Below are positions 8,167-16,858 of a DNA stretch of 64,000 bases, in pieces. Source of the stretch: Mucilaginibacter phyllosphaerae (GTDB lineage Bacteria; Bacteroidota; Bacteroidia; Sphingobacteriales; Sphingobacteriaceae); contig NZ_SNQG01000001.1 in the NCBI RefSeq assembly GCF_004378255.1, positions 496,001 through 560,000 of the forward strand, in the 5' to 3' direction. The translations under genes were made by a program, and so were the position numbers. Under the pieces are notes generated by a model, which was not told the origin of the DNA, ran no database searches, and saw only the letters and a program-made list of their open reading frames with translations. How positions within the stretch are numbered: the stretch's first letter is position 1; every line of letters begins with the position of its first letter.

Positions 8167-10428
8167 TTATTTGGCAGTAAAACTGTACGTTTTGCCCGCA
8201 TAGCTTTTAAAACTGTAGCTAATATTGTTACTTACTGTAACTGCTTTTACACTTGCAGCAGCAGTTTTAAGCGCATTAGGCACCCTGATCTTACAATCCC
8301 CGCCGGATACCGACCTGATGGAAAGCTTTACTATTTTACTATCCTGCCATTCCATATTTGTTATTACAAAATTGCCCCTGGCACATAAACCCTTTACCCG
8401 GCCCGTAGCCCATTCTTTTGGCAGGGCGGGGAGCAATTGTATCTCTTCTGTTTGGCTTTGCAGCAGCATTTCGGCCACACCGGCGGTGTAGCCAAAGTTA
8501 CCATCTATCTGGAATGGCGGGTGGGCGCAAAACAGGTTGGCATAAATACCGCCGCCCTCGTTATAATCAATGCCGGCGCCGCCTACCAGGCTTATAAAAT
8601 TTTTAAGAATGGTATAAGCATGCCCCCCATCCAGCAGGCGGGCCCAAAAGTTCATCTTCCACGCCATGGACCAGCCGGTTGAGGCATCCCCGCGCGCAAG
8701 CAGGCTAACTTTTGCCGCCTGCGCCAGTGCAGGTGTTTTAAGTACGCTTATTTGCTTGCCCGGGTGCAGGGCAAACAGGTGCGATGCATGTCTGTGCGTA
8801 TCTTTTGGGTCGTCGCGGTCGGTTTCCCACTCCTGCAACTGTCCCCATTTACCAATCTTTGGCTTTAACAAATGTTCTTTTAAGGATGCAACATGCTCCC
8901 GATAAGCTTTATCCACACCTAAAACATTAGCAGCAGCTATGTAATTGGTAAACAGATCATAAACAATTTCCTGGTCATAAGTAACCCCATCCTCGGTAGG
9001 CCCATGCTCTGGCGACCATCCCTTTGGCGACACTAAAGTGCCATCCGGCCGGCGTTTTAAATGATCGTCCCAAAATTCGGTTATCTCTTTTAAAATGGGG
9101 TAAGCAAAGCTTTTTAAGTAGGCTTTATCTTTGGTGAACGCATAATGCTCCCAAATCCCCTGTGCGTACCAGGCGCTGCCGGGCGTGTTCCACAAAAAGC
9201 TCGATCCGCCAAAAATATTATTCTCGGTTTTTACCGTCCACCCGCGGGTACCGGGATATTCTTTAGCAGTGCTTTCTGTTTTCACCTTGCGCATGCTGTT
9301 TATGTAATCGAGATACGGGATATGGCATTCCGAAAGATTGGTCGGTTCGGCCGGCCAGTAATTCATCTGTATGTTAATGTTGGAGTGATAATCGCTACGC
9401 CACGGCGGGTTGTTGCTGTTATTCCATAACCCTTGCAGGTTTGCAGGCAAGCCCCCCTTGCGCGATGAACTGATAAGCAGGTAACGCCCGTATTGAAACA
9501 ACAAAGCCTCCAGTTGCGGGTCTGTTGTTTTTTTATAGTTAATAACACGCCGATAAGTTGGTACAAGCGTATCAGCTGCATTTGCAGTGCCCAGGCTTAA
9601 CGATACACGACCAAACAAACCGGTATAATCGGCCACATGCGCTGCCCGTAATTGCGCGTAGGTTTTGGCTGATGCCAGCGCTATTGCTTTCTGCACTTTT
9701 AAGGCAGGGTTTTCACCCTTCCAGTTGCGCTCCCGCTTGTTGGTGTAGTCTGTAGCGGCAGCCAGTAAAATGGTAAAGCCGTTTGCCTTGCTTATACTCA
9801 GCTGCGAACCGCCTTTACCGTCTGGTTCTGCAGCAACAGAGCCGCCATCCACAAGCACTTTAACAATAGCATTGTAGACCATGCCGTTATCCAGCCTGCC
9901 GTTTATTTGCAGCGTTGCCTTATTGCCTGTTATAACCGCCTGGTGCGCATCGCTCAACTGTAGTGTAGCCGAGTAAGCGTCCGCTTTATCCGCTGTATAA
10001 TGCAGCGCCATCACCTTATCCGGAAAGCTGCAAAAATACTGTCGGCTGTAATGGATATTACCTGCCGTATAGCCGATGTTCATCACCGATGTGCTTAAAT
10101 CCAGTTCGCGGCGGTAGTTTTTTGTAAGAGTATCCGGATCCTTAAATTTGATGTAAAGATCGCCGAAGGCCTGGTACGCGCCGGTCTCGGTTTCGTTACC
10201 TGTCCACAAGCTTATTTCGTTAAACTGGATATGCTCCTGCCCTACACCGCCGAATACCATGCCACCTATGCGCCCATTACCAATGGGGTAGGCATCGGTC
10301 ATCCAGTTTTTAGCGGGTTTATCGTCCCACAGCTTTAAGGTTTGCGCGGCTGTATTTTGTACCCAAAGCAAGCTTGCAGCACCAATCATACAGATGACTG
10401 TATAACGCAACAAAAAACTCTTTTTCAT
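8167..10428 (-). CDS. Glycoside hydrolase family 95 alpha-L-fucosidase (or alpha-L-galactosidase)
   Basis: The 753-residue protein has a signal peptide ending about QNTAAQ (residue 29). An N-terminal beta-sandwich comes next (KLWDDKPAKNWMTDAYPIGNGRIGGMVFG, the typical GH95 opening), then an (alpha/alpha)6 catalytic barrel. Key family motifs are intact. WRSDYHSNINIQMNYWPAE near residues 345-363 carries the paired Asn that activate water. WSPEHGP near 473 carries the acid Glu, and IDGNFG near 641 carries the Asp. GH95 enzymes invert alpha-1,2-linked L-fucose (some prefer L-galactose) and release the free sugar in the periplasm. The gene follows the L-fucose dehydrogenase gene by 5 bp and is cotranscribed with it, which strongly supports L-fucose (or L-galactose) as the product. 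A terminator follows. It is somewhat shorter than typical GH95 proteins of about 780-800 residues. Confidence 0.92.
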   Translation of the reverse strand: MKKSFLLRYTVICMIGAASLLWVQNTAAQTLKLWDDKPAKNWMTDAYPIGNGRIGGMVFGGVGQEHIQFNEISLWTGNETETGAYQAFGDLYIKFKDPDTLTKNYRRELDLSTSVMNIGYTAGNIHYSRQYFCSFPDKVMALHYTADKADAYSATLQLSDAHQAVITGNKATLQINGRLDNGMVYNAIVKVLVDGGSVAAEPDGKGGSQLSISKANGFTILLAAATDYTNKRERNWKGENPALKVQKAIALASAKTYAQLRAAHVADYTGLFGRVSLSLGTANAADTLVPTYRRVINYKKTTDPQLEALLFQYGRYLLISSSRKGGLPANLQGLWNNSNNPPWRSDYHSNINIQMNYWPAEPTNLSECHIPYLDYINSMRKVKTESTAKEYPGTRGWTVKTENNIFGGSSFLWNTPGSAWYAQGIWEHYAFTKDKAYLKSFAYPILKEITEFWDDHLKRRPDGTLVSPKGWSPEHGPTEDGVTYDQEIVYDLFTNYIAAANVLGVDKAYREHVASLKEHLLKPKIGKWGQLQEWETDRDDPKDTHRHASHLFALHPGKQISVLKTPALAQAAKVSLLARGDASTGWSMAWKMNFWARLLDGGHAYTILKNFISLVGGAGIDYNEGGGIYANLFCAHPPFQIDGNFGYTAGVAEMLLQSQTEEIQLLPALPKEWATGRVKGLCARGNFVITNMEWQDSKIVKLSIRSVSGGDCKIRVPNALKTAAASVKAVTVSNNISYSFKSYAGKTYSFTAK

Positions 10429-10433
10429 ACCGG

Positions 10434-11216
10434 TTATTGAACAGACCTGTCTAAATGCACATAACCGCCATCAACATAAACAATCTGGCCTGTAGTGTGG
10501 CTGGATACCGGCGATAGCAAAAATATTGCCGCGTTAGCAATTTCTTCGGCCGTTGTCATACGTTTGCCCAAGGGGATATTTTTGGTGATGGATGCAAGTT
10601 TTTCTTCCGGGTTATCAAGGGTTTGTATCCAGCGCTCGTATAAAGGGGTATAGCATTCTGCCACGGCCACGGCATTAACACGCACGTTATGCGGCAATAA
10701 CTCAACCGCCCATTCCCTTGTTAAAGCATTGCGGCCACCGTTTGATGCTGCGTAGGCAGATGTGCCGCCCTGCCCTGTATCTGCCACCTTTGAAGTGATA
10801 TTAAGGATGCTTCCCTGCGATTTGATCAGCTCGGGCAAGGCATAATGTGCTACCAGGTAATAATGCACCAGGTTTTTGTGCAGCGACTGCATAAATTTTT
10901 CGTAACTACCATTCTGCAAACCAACGCCATCATTTTCGCCGGCATTGTTCACCAGGCCGTCTATCCTGCCGAATTGCTGTATCACCTTTTCTACTGCCGC
11001 ACGGCAGGCCTCAGGGTCAGATAGTTCTGCCTGGATATGATACGCCTTACCGCCAAACGCTTCAATCTCTTCTGCCGTTTTTATATTTTCGGCCTCGGTA
11101 CGGCTTATAATAACCGGGATAGCGCCTTCTTTTGCTAAAAGCACTGTTATACCTTTGCCAATACCACGCGCACCGCCGGTAACAATAATTACTTTATCCT
11201 TTATCTGTAGATCCAT
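10434..11216 (-). CDS. SDR-family L-fucose dehydrogenase with catalytic Lys replaced by Asn
   Basis: The 260-residue short-chain dehydrogenase has the cofactor motif TGGARGIG (residues 13-20), NNAG (about 90-93) and the C-terminal TTGQIVYVDGGYVHLDR. The sequence NNAGENDGVGL, LVHYYLVAHYALP, REWAVEL and TPLYERW closely follow what I recall of the characterised Burkholderia L-fucose dehydrogenase. It would oxidise L-fucose at C1 to L-fuconolactone with NAD(P). The active-site motif YxxxK reads Tyr155-Ala-Ala-Ser-Asn159; the codon is AAC at 10740-10742, so the usual Lys is missing while Tyr and the upstream Ser (NITS) remain. The gene is first in an operon with GH95 and divergent from the AraC gene. 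The family call is firm, and the fucose role is well supported by context. Whether the Asn variant is active is open. Confidence 0.85.
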   Translation of the reverse strand: MDLQIKDKVIIVTGGARGIGKGITVLLAKEGAIPVIISRTEAENIKTAEEIEAFGGKAYHIQAELSDPEACRAAVEKVIQQFGRIDGLVNNAGENDGVGLQNGSYEKFMQSLHKNLVHYYLVAHYALPELIKSQGSILNITSKVADTGQGGTSAYAASNGGRNALTREWAVELLPHNVRVNAVAVAECYTPLYERWIQTLDNPEEKLASITKNIPLGKRMTTAEEIANAAIFLLSPVSSHTTGQIVYVDGGYVHLDRSVQ

Positions 11217-11324
11217 AAAATTGGTTTTTACGGCTTTGTACCGTTATAATTGGTTTTATATTAGTAAGATGGTTTACAAATTAAGGCTTTGTAAAAAGGT
11301 AAATATTTTATCCTTTTATCAAAA

Positions 11325-11346
11325 TATTATGCGATTTTGTATTTAA
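11325..11346. promoter_or_regulatory. Operator-like motif, copy 1 (shared by both fucose operons)
   Basis: The sequence TTATGCGATwTTGTAwTTAA (preceded by TA) occurs here between the divergent L-fucose dehydrogenase and AraC genes. It recurs at 18799-18820 upstream of the dehydratase operon, with 20 of 22 bases identical and the same orientation. It overlaps an inverted repeat TTGTATT (11337-11343) / AATACAA (11354-11360). It is a natural candidate site for the AraC regulator encoded 73 bp away. Confidence 0.5.
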
Positions 11347-11379
11347 ACAAAAAAATACAAGTCTTTTGTGGCTTTTATA

Positions 11380-11399
11380 TTGAATTTATGTAAATTCAA
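11380..11399. promoter_or_regulatory. Perfect palindrome upstream of the AraC gene
   Basis: TTGAATTT-ATGT-AAATTCAA is a perfect 8-bp inverted repeat with a 4-nt spacer, ending 19 bp before the chosen AraC start codon. It may be an autoregulatory site or a 5'-leader hairpin. AT-rich palindromes also arise by chance, so the call is modest. Confidence 0.35.
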
Positions 11400-11418
11400 T
11401 GACCCAATTAATTTTTTC

Positions 11419-12288
11419 ATGAAGCCCCAATTATTAAAAGTATCAACAGACCTGGTACACTCATTTAGTGCCAGGCGGGATATTAAACCCAATATAAACA
11501 ATCACTGGCATTATCACCCCGAAGTAGAACTGGTTTTTTTTAAAAAAGGTAATGGCACCCAATTCATCGGCGATTGCATCAGCCAGTTCAATACCGGTGA
11601 TATTGTGCTTGTAGGATCAAACCTGCCCCATTACTGGCAATTTGACGATAGCTATTTTGATGCCCAAACCGATACCACGGCTGATGTGAGCGTGATACAC
11701 TTTAACGAGAATTTTTGGGGAGAGCATTTTCTTGAGCTTCCGGAGAACCAGCCGATCAGGAACATGCTGAAGCAATCAAAACGAGGGATCCAGATAACCG
11801 GGGATCATCTTAAAGCAGTAGGCAACCTGATAGAAAAAATAATTTTTGCCGAAGGCCCCCGCAAGATCATATTGCTGATGGAGGTATTACTGGCCATTGC
11901 TGATAGTGCCGATACCAGGATGCTGGCATCCATGGGCTTTCAGCATAATTTTCAGGAATCGGAGAAAGACCGAATCAACGCCATCTACAACTACTCCATC
12001 CTAAACTTTAAGAAGAAGATAACGCTGGAAGAAATTGCGGCTATTGCCAATATCAGCCCCAATTCGTTTTGCAAATTCTTTAAATCGCGCAGTAAAAAAA
12101 CGTATTCGAGGTTTATTAACGAGATCCGGGTGGGTAACGCCTGCAAGCTGCTTATCAATAACCAGCTGAATGTAAAAGAGGTATGCTATGAAAGCGGCTT
12201 TTACAATTTTGCCAGTTTCCATAAATACTTTAGGGAAATAACCGGTAAAAGCCCCCTAAGTTATCAGAAAACTTATATCAAAAAATAG
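11419..12288 (+). CDS. AraC-family transcriptional regulator of the fucose genes
   Basis: The 289-residue regulator has an N-terminal cupin sensor (about residues 1-150; NHWHYHPEVELVFFKKGNGTQFIGD is the typical sugar-binding arm) and two helix-turn-helix motifs in the C-terminal 100 residues (LEEIAAIANISPNSFCKFFKSRSKKTY... and VKEVCYESGFYNFASFHKYFREITGKSP). An in-frame ATG exists 51 bp upstream at 11368, but MKPQLLKVSTD at 11419 is the usual beginning of this subfamily and leaves room for the palindrome at 11380-11399. It is the only plus-strand gene in the fucose region, divergent from L-fucose dehydrogenase and ending one base before the lutC stop on the other strand. It probably activates both flanking operons when L-fucose or a pathway intermediate binds; this is inference. 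Confidence 0.88.
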   Translation: MKPQLLKVSTDLVHSFSARRDIKPNINNHWHYHPEVELVFFKKGNGTQFIGDCISQFNTGDIVLVGSNLPHYWQFDDSYFDAQTDTTADVSVIHFNENFWGEHFLELPENQPIRNMLKQSKRGIQITGDHLKAVGNLIEKIIFAEGPRKIILLMEVLLAIADSADTRMLASMGFQHNFQESEKDRINAIYNYSILNFKKKITLEEIAAIANISPNSFCKFFKSRSKKTYSRFINEIRVGNACKLLINNQLNVKEVCYESGFYNFASFHKYFREITGKSPLSYQKTYIKK

Positions 12289-12289
12289 A

Positions 12290-12886
12290 TCAGGGGGTTA
12301 CCACAAATACAATTAAGCTGCGTGGCCCGTGCGCGCCTAATACCAAAGATTGTTCGATATCCGCCGTTTTAGATGGCCCGGCTATAAAGGCAGCAAAACC
12401 ATTATCGGTACCCTGGGTACGCAGGTAAGCGGCATGCATATCCGGTACAATATCCGCAGCATTTACAACCAATGCCAGGTGCTGGCAAATAAAAGGCAGT
12501 ACACGGGTACCCATCTGGGTTTCGGTTACCCATAGGGCGCTGTTCTCGGCTACGCCAAATTCGGCAGGTAATATGGCCAGCTCTACATTTTCCAGTTCGT
12601 GAGGCATAGCATCGGTGTAATCTGCAGCATTACCGGCAACATCAAACAAAGCGGGGATGGTTGTAAGTACGCGCGAACCGGGTATAAAATTCAAATGGCC
12701 CCTTACCTCATCCAATTTATTGATGATAATTACCTTACCGCCAACATTAGCTGCCACCATTTTAAAAGTATCTATAACATTAGCGTTGGCCTGCCCTTTA
12801 TTTTCCCATACCTGCATATCGGGTAGGCTGCTTACCGGCGGCTGGCTTTTACGTACGTCTGCTAATATTTTATCTCTGGAGGTCAT
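12290..12886 (-). CDS. lutC: LutC/YkgG-like subunit of L-lactate oxidation complex
   Basis: The 198-residue protein has the LutC/YkgG (LUD) fold, recognisable from MTSRDKILADVRKSQP at the start, GVAENSALWVTETQMG (residues about 110-125) and the closing IAGPSKTADIEQSLVLGAHGPRSLIVFVV. With LutA and LutB it makes an iron-sulfur L-lactate dehydrogenase that converts L-lactate to pyruvate in the cytoplasm. It is the last gene of the six-gene fucose operon, 117 bp after lutB, a longer gap than elsewhere in the operon with no clear promoter or terminator. It is tail-to-tail with the AraC gene, with a single base between the stop codons. Confidence 0.88.
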   Translation of the reverse strand: MTSRDKILADVRKSQPPVSSLPDMQVWENKGQANANVIDTFKMVAANVGGKVIIINKLDEVRGHLNFIPGSRVLTTIPALFDVAGNAADYTDAMPHELENVELAILPAEFGVAENSALWVTETQMGTRVLPFICQHLALVVNAADIVPDMHAAYLRTQGTDNGFAAFIAGPSKTADIEQSLVLGAHGPRSLIVFVVTP

Positions 12887-13003
12887 GTTGATTTCGGATT
12901 TCGGATTTATTCAGGCTGCTTTATTCTAACTTCGGATCGGTGTATTTTAAAAAATTGAGATTACTTTTCATCTGCACGTTTGCATATCTGCTCATCCGCA
13001 CAT

Positions 13004-14365
13004 TTACTTCCTGTGCTCGCTATACCACTCCCCAAAAGATTGCTTTGGCGGCTTGGGCATATCGCGTTGCTTATACCAGGGGTTTAAGCTATTATTAACT
13101 GCAAATGGCGCATATTTCATCACTACCCTGCCGGCTTTACCCGCAATACGGTACGCCGACGGATTTGACAGGGTAAAGGCCATAGCCTGCATAGCCAGGG
13201 TTTTCTTTTTATCGCCGTAACCTTCCTTAATAATTACCTGCCGCCATTTGTATAACTGATCGTGAATATCAATTTTTACCGGGCAAACATTTGAGCATGA
13301 TCCGCATAGCGTTGATGCAAAAGGCAGATCGGCATATTGCTTCATATCCAGGTTTGGCGCCAAAATAGACCCGATAGGCCCGGCAACGGCAGTATGATAG
13401 CTGTGGCCGCCGCTGCGCCTGTAAACCGGGCAGGTATTCATACAAGCCCCGCAACGGATGCATTTTAAAGAATTCCTGAAATCCTCGCGGCCTAACTGAA
13501 TGCTGCGGCCGTTATCTACTAAGATCAGGTGCATCTGTTGCCCTGGCCTCGGCTTTTTAAAATGGCTGGAATATGTGGTAATAGGTTGCCCTGTGGCACT
13601 GCGTGTAAGCAACCGCAAAAATACACCCAGGTGCTTACGCTGCGGTATCAGCTTTTCGATACCCATGCTGGCAATGTGCACATCGGCCAAGTGGGCGCCC
13701 ATATCGGCATTGCCTTCATTGGTGCATACCACAAACTCGCCGGTTTCTGCTACGGCAAAGTTTACGCCCGTTAGCGCGGCTTTACGCGTTAAAAAAGTGC
13801 TGCGTAAGTGGGTGCGGGCGGTTTCGGTAAGGATCTGGGGGTCGTCTTCGCCTTTTTTACTCCCCAGATGCTCATGAAATATTTCGCCTATTTCTTCCTT
13901 TTTTTTATGGATGCAAGGTAATACAATATGGCTTGGCGGCTCGTTGGCCAGCTGTACAATTCGCTCGCCCAGGTCAGAGTCTATCACGCCGATACCCTGC
14001 TCTTCCAGGTAATGGTTAAGGTGGCACTCCTCGGTAAGCATCGATTTGCTTTTAACCATTTGGGTGATGCCATGTTCCTGTAAAATGGCATGCACTATTT
14101 GGTTATGTTCTTTAGCATCCGCCGCCCAATGTACAGTTACACCGTTAGCGATGGCCTGCTTTTCAAACTGTTCCAGGTAGTTTGCCAGATCAGACAGTAC
14201 ATTTAGCTTTATCTGCGACGCCGTTTCGCGCAGTTCTTCCCAATCGGGGATCTGGTGCGATGCCTTATCCCGCTTCTGCCTAACCCACCAAAGGGTTTCA
14301 TCGTGCCAGTCTACCCGCTCTTCGTCCTTATTAAAAACTTCGGCAAGATCTGCGTGGTGTTTCAT
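13004..14365 (-). CDS. lutB: LutB/YkgF-like iron-sulfur subunit of L-lactate oxidation complex
   Basis: The 453-residue protein combines an N-terminal LUD domain (about residues 60-290; AETGEFVVCTNEGNADMG) with a ferredoxin-like pair of 4Fe-4S sites. These are CIRCGACMNTCPVY near residue 300 and CGSCSNVCPV near 352. The C-terminal DUF3390-type tail (SEHRK end) is also present. Length and domain order match LutB. It transfers electrons from lactate oxidation within LutABC. The start codon overlaps the lutA stop by 4 bp, indicating translational coupling. In this operon its likely job is to consume the L-lactate released when 2,4-diketo-3-deoxy-L-fuconate is cleaved. Confidence 0.92.
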   Translation of the reverse strand: MKHHADLAEVFNKDEERVDWHDETLWWVRQKRDKASHQIPDWEELRETASQIKLNVLSDLANYLEQFEKQAIANGVTVHWAADAKEHNQIVHAILQEHGITQMVKSKSMLTEECHLNHYLEEQGIGVIDSDLGERIVQLANEPPSHIVLPCIHKKKEEIGEIFHEHLGSKKGEDDPQILTETARTHLRSTFLTRKAALTGVNFAVAETGEFVVCTNEGNADMGAHLADVHIASMGIEKLIPQRKHLGVFLRLLTRSATGQPITTYSSHFKKPRPGQQMHLILVDNGRSIQLGREDFRNSLKCIRCGACMNTCPVYRRSGGHSYHTAVAGPIGSILAPNLDMKQYADLPFASTLCGSCSNVCPVKIDIHDQLYKWRQVIIKEGYGDKKKTLAMQAMAFTLSNPSAYRIAGKAGRVVMKYAPFAVNNSLNPWYKQRDMPKPPKQSFGEWYSEHRK

Positions 14366-15111
14366 ACAACTTCCTCCTTTACACCATTCAATATTTCGGC
14401 AATATGAATCACCTTTACGCTGCTATTCTTTCTATGCAGGATGCCTTCCATATGCATCAAACAGGAAAGATCGGCAGCGGTAATATATTCGGCACCATTC
14501 TGTTCATGATCGGCCACCCTATCCTTGCCCATTTTTACCGATACGGCTTCTTCGGCCACGCAAAAAGTACCACCGAAGCCGCAGCACTCATCCGGCCTGG
14601 TAAGCGGCACAAGCTCCACGCCTTCTACCATCCCCAGCAAAGCAGCCGGTTTTGAAAATGGCGCGGCGGTAAGTTCAGTCATCTGTGCCAGTTTAAGGCC
14701 GCGCTGCCCGTGGCAGCTTTGGTGCAGGCCTACCCGGTGCGGAAATTTCGCGTCCAATTTTTTAACCTTTAATACATCCGTTAAAAATTCGGTAAGCTCG
14801 TATATTTTTTTGCGCATGCCCAGGGCAACGCCATTATTTTTTTTGGTATGCAAATGCTCTTTTAAATGCAGCGCGCAACTGCCCGATGGGGTAACTATAT
14901 AATCGTAGCCCGCAAAGTTATCTACAAATAAGCTATTGCAGCCTTCGGTTAAATGTTCGTACCCGGAGTTTGCCATGGGCTGCCCGCAGCACGTTTGCCG
15001 CGCGGGGTAACCAACTGCTATACCCTGCTTCTCCAATAACTCTAAAGTGGCTATGGCAGCATTGGGGTAAAACTGGTCTACATAACAGGGGATAAAAAGG
15101 CCTACTTTCAT
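14362..15111 (-). CDS. lutA: LutA/YkgE-like CCG-domain subunit of L-lactate oxidation complex
   Basis: The 249-residue protein has two cysteine-rich CCG domains: the first ends in ARQTCCGQPMANSGY (about residues 38-52), the second in RPDECCGFGGTFCV (about 173-186). This is the arrangement of LutA and of heterodisulfide reductase-type CCG proteins. The start MKVGLFIPCYVDQFYPN is canonical. It is the putative FeS-bearing subunit of the L-lactate to pyruvate enzyme. It overlaps lutB by 4 bp and follows the FAH-family hydrolase gene by 88 bp, a gap containing short TTAACTGTA repeats (15169-15190) of unknown meaning. Confidence 0.92.
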   Translation of the reverse strand: MKVGLFIPCYVDQFYPNAAIATLELLEKQGIAVGYPARQTCCGQPMANSGYEHLTEGCNSLFVDNFAGYDYIVTPSGSCALHLKEHLHTKKNNGVALGMRKKIYELTEFLTDVLKVKKLDAKFPHRVGLHQSCHGQRGLKLAQMTELTAAPFSKPAALLGMVEGVELVPLTRPDECCGFGGTFCVAEEAVSVKMGKDRVADHEQNGAEYITAADLSCLMHMEGILHRKNSSVKVIHIAEILNGVKEEVV

Positions 15112-15199
15112 ATTTTAGTCAGCTAAATAGTTGCTGCAACTGGTTGGCGTAAATTAAAAACTATGCCTCAGTTAACTGTACTTAACTGTATGCTGCAGT

Positions 15200-16057
15200 T
15201 TAAGCTTTTGACCATGCCACTACGTTTTGTTTTGATGTGCCCAGGCCATCTATACCCAGTTCAACCACATCGCCCGGCTTTAAATAAACAGGCGGTTTAA
15301 AACCCAGGCCCACACCGGCAGGCGTACCTGTAGAGATCACATCGCCCGGCAGCAGGGTCATAAACTGGCTTACATAAGCTATCAGGTAAGGCACTTTAAA
15401 AATAAAGTTCGCGGTTGTACCATCCTGCATTTTTTGGCCGTTAACGGTTAACCAAAGGCGCAGGTTATCTACATCTGCAATTTCATCCGGTGTTGCTAAA
15501 AATGGGCCCATTGGTGCAAAGGTGTCGCAGCCTTTGCCTTTATCCCAGGTACCGTTGCGCTCCAGCTGAAACTCGCGCTCAGACACATCATTATGCAATA
15601 CGTAACCTGCTATATAATCACTGGCGTCTGCCTCTTCTATGTATGATGCTTTTTTACCTATCACCACGGCCAGCTCTACTTCCCAATCCGTTTTCACAGA
15701 ATTTTTAGGGATGATGATATCGTCATTTGGCCCAACAAGCGATGTGGTGCTTTTCATGAAAATGATAGGCTCGGTTGGTAGCGGCGCATTGGTTTCTTTA
15801 GCATGGTCGGCATAGTTAAGGCCGATACATACAATTTTTGAAGGCCTTGCCACAGGGCTGCCCAAACGCGTACCATCCGGTATAACGGTTAATTCGCTGC
15901 GGTGCTTTGCTACATAAGCTGCCAGTTCGGCAAGGCCACCGTTCTCAAAAAACTTTTCGTCGTAATCTTTACCGTACGAAGAAGTATCATAATTTACGCC
16001 ATCAATTTGTACACCTGTGCGTTCTTCGCCTGTATTGCCGTATCGTATAAGTTTCAT
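15200..16057 (-). CDS. FAH-family 2,4-diketo-3-deoxy-L-fuconate hydrolase (probable)
   Basis: The 285-residue protein has a short N-terminal domain and a fumarylacetoacetate hydrolase fold. Family motifs include IVCIGLNYADHAKET (about residues 74-88), the metal-binding acidic residues in WEVELAVVIGK, and the closing GDVISTGTPAGVG. Many members are annotated ureidoglycolate lyase, but in an operon with a UxaA-type dehydratase and an SDR the expected reaction is hydrolysis of 2,4-diketo-3-deoxy-L-fuconate to pyruvate and L-lactate. This is the reaction of the homologous enzyme in the non-phosphorylating L-fucose pathway. A divalent metal is required in the family. The presence of lutABC directly downstream supports lactate as a product. 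The gene follows the SDR by 22 bp. Confidence 0.85.
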   Translation of the reverse strand: MKLIRYGNTGEERTGVQIDGVNYDTSSYGKDYDEKFFENGGLAELAAYVAKHRSELTVIPDGTRLGSPVARPSKIVCIGLNYADHAKETNAPLPTEPIIFMKSTTSLVGPNDDIIIPKNSVKTDWEVELAVVIGKKASYIEEADASDYIAGYVLHNDVSEREFQLERNGTWDKGKGCDTFAPMGPFLATPDEIADVDNLRLWLTVNGQKMQDGTTANFIFKVPYLIAYVSQFMTLLPGDVISTGTPAGVGLGFKPPVYLKPGDVVELGIDGLGTSKQNVVAWSKA

Positions 16058-16079
16058 TTAAGTATTGTTGTGGTTTTTC

Positions 16080-16844
16080 TTAATTATTTAATGTGATGAA
16101 GCCGCCGTCTATCGGGTAATCAATCCCTGTGATAAAACCGGCCTCGTCCGAGCAGAGGTATAATGCCAGATGCGCCACCTCATCGGGTTTACCCATGCGG
16201 CCGACAGGCTGGCTTTTAGATAACTTTTCAAATATCTCTGCCTGGTTATCGGGATAGTTTTTAGCAATAAAACCATCTACAAAAGGCGTGTGCACCCTTG
16301 CCGGCGAAATACTGTTACAGCGGATGTTGCTGGCCAGGTAATCGCGGGCTACAGATAAGGTCATGGCGTAAATTGCACCTTTGCTCATAGAATAGGCAAA
16401 CCTATCTGTAATACCTACATGCGCCGCTATTGAGGCCATGTTTAAAATAACGCCTTTACCTGCAGCCTTCATTAAAGGCACGGCAGCAAAAAGGCAATTA
16501 TAAGCACCTTTTACATTTACGCTGAATACCCTGTCCAGGTCGGCTTCGGATGTATTTTCCAGATTGCCTACATGCGCTATACCTGCGTTATTCACCAATA
16601 TATCTACCGTACCTATGGTTTTAAAAACCTGCAATATCGCCTGCTGGTCGGTTACGTTAGCCGCATGCACCTGGCCGTTGCCGCCAGCGCTTTTAATTTC
16701 GGCAATAACTGCGGTAGCAGCATCGGCATTCAGTTCAATAATATGAATGGTAGCGCCTTGTTTGGCAAAAAGCAATGCAATAGCCTTGCCTATACCGCTG
16801 CCGCCGCCGGTTATAACCGCTGTTTTATTTATTAAGCTTAACAT
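16080..16844 (-). CDS. SDR-family 2-keto-3-deoxy-L-fuconate dehydrogenase (probable)
   Basis: The 254-residue short-chain dehydrogenase has an intact active site: TGGGSGIG (residues about 12-19), NNAG (about 88-91), the Ser in MASIAAH and the full YSMSK motif (about 153-157). It ends FITGIDYPIDGGF. Residue patterns such as FSVNVKGAYNC, DYLASNIRCNSISP and GRMGKPDEVAHLALYL resemble 2-keto-3-deoxy-L-fuconate dehydrogenases. It would oxidise the C4 hydroxyl of 2-keto-3-deoxy-L-fuconate using NAD+, between the dehydratase (14 bp upstream) and the hydrolase (22 bp downstream). The SDR family is certain; the exact substrate rests on operon context. Confidence 0.83.
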   Translation of the reverse strand: MLSLINKTAVITGGGSGIGKAIALLFAKQGATIHIIELNADAATAVIAEIKSAGGNGQVHAANVTDQQAILQVFKTIGTVDILVNNAGIAHVGNLENTSEADLDRVFSVNVKGAYNCLFAAVPLMKAAGKGVILNMASIAAHVGITDRFAYSMSKGAIYAMTLSVARDYLASNIRCNSISPARVHTPFVDGFIAKNYPDNQAEIFEKLSKSQPVGRMGKPDEVAHLALYLCSDEAGFITGIDYPIDGGFITLNN

Positions 16845-16858
16845 CCCTTAGTTTATAT

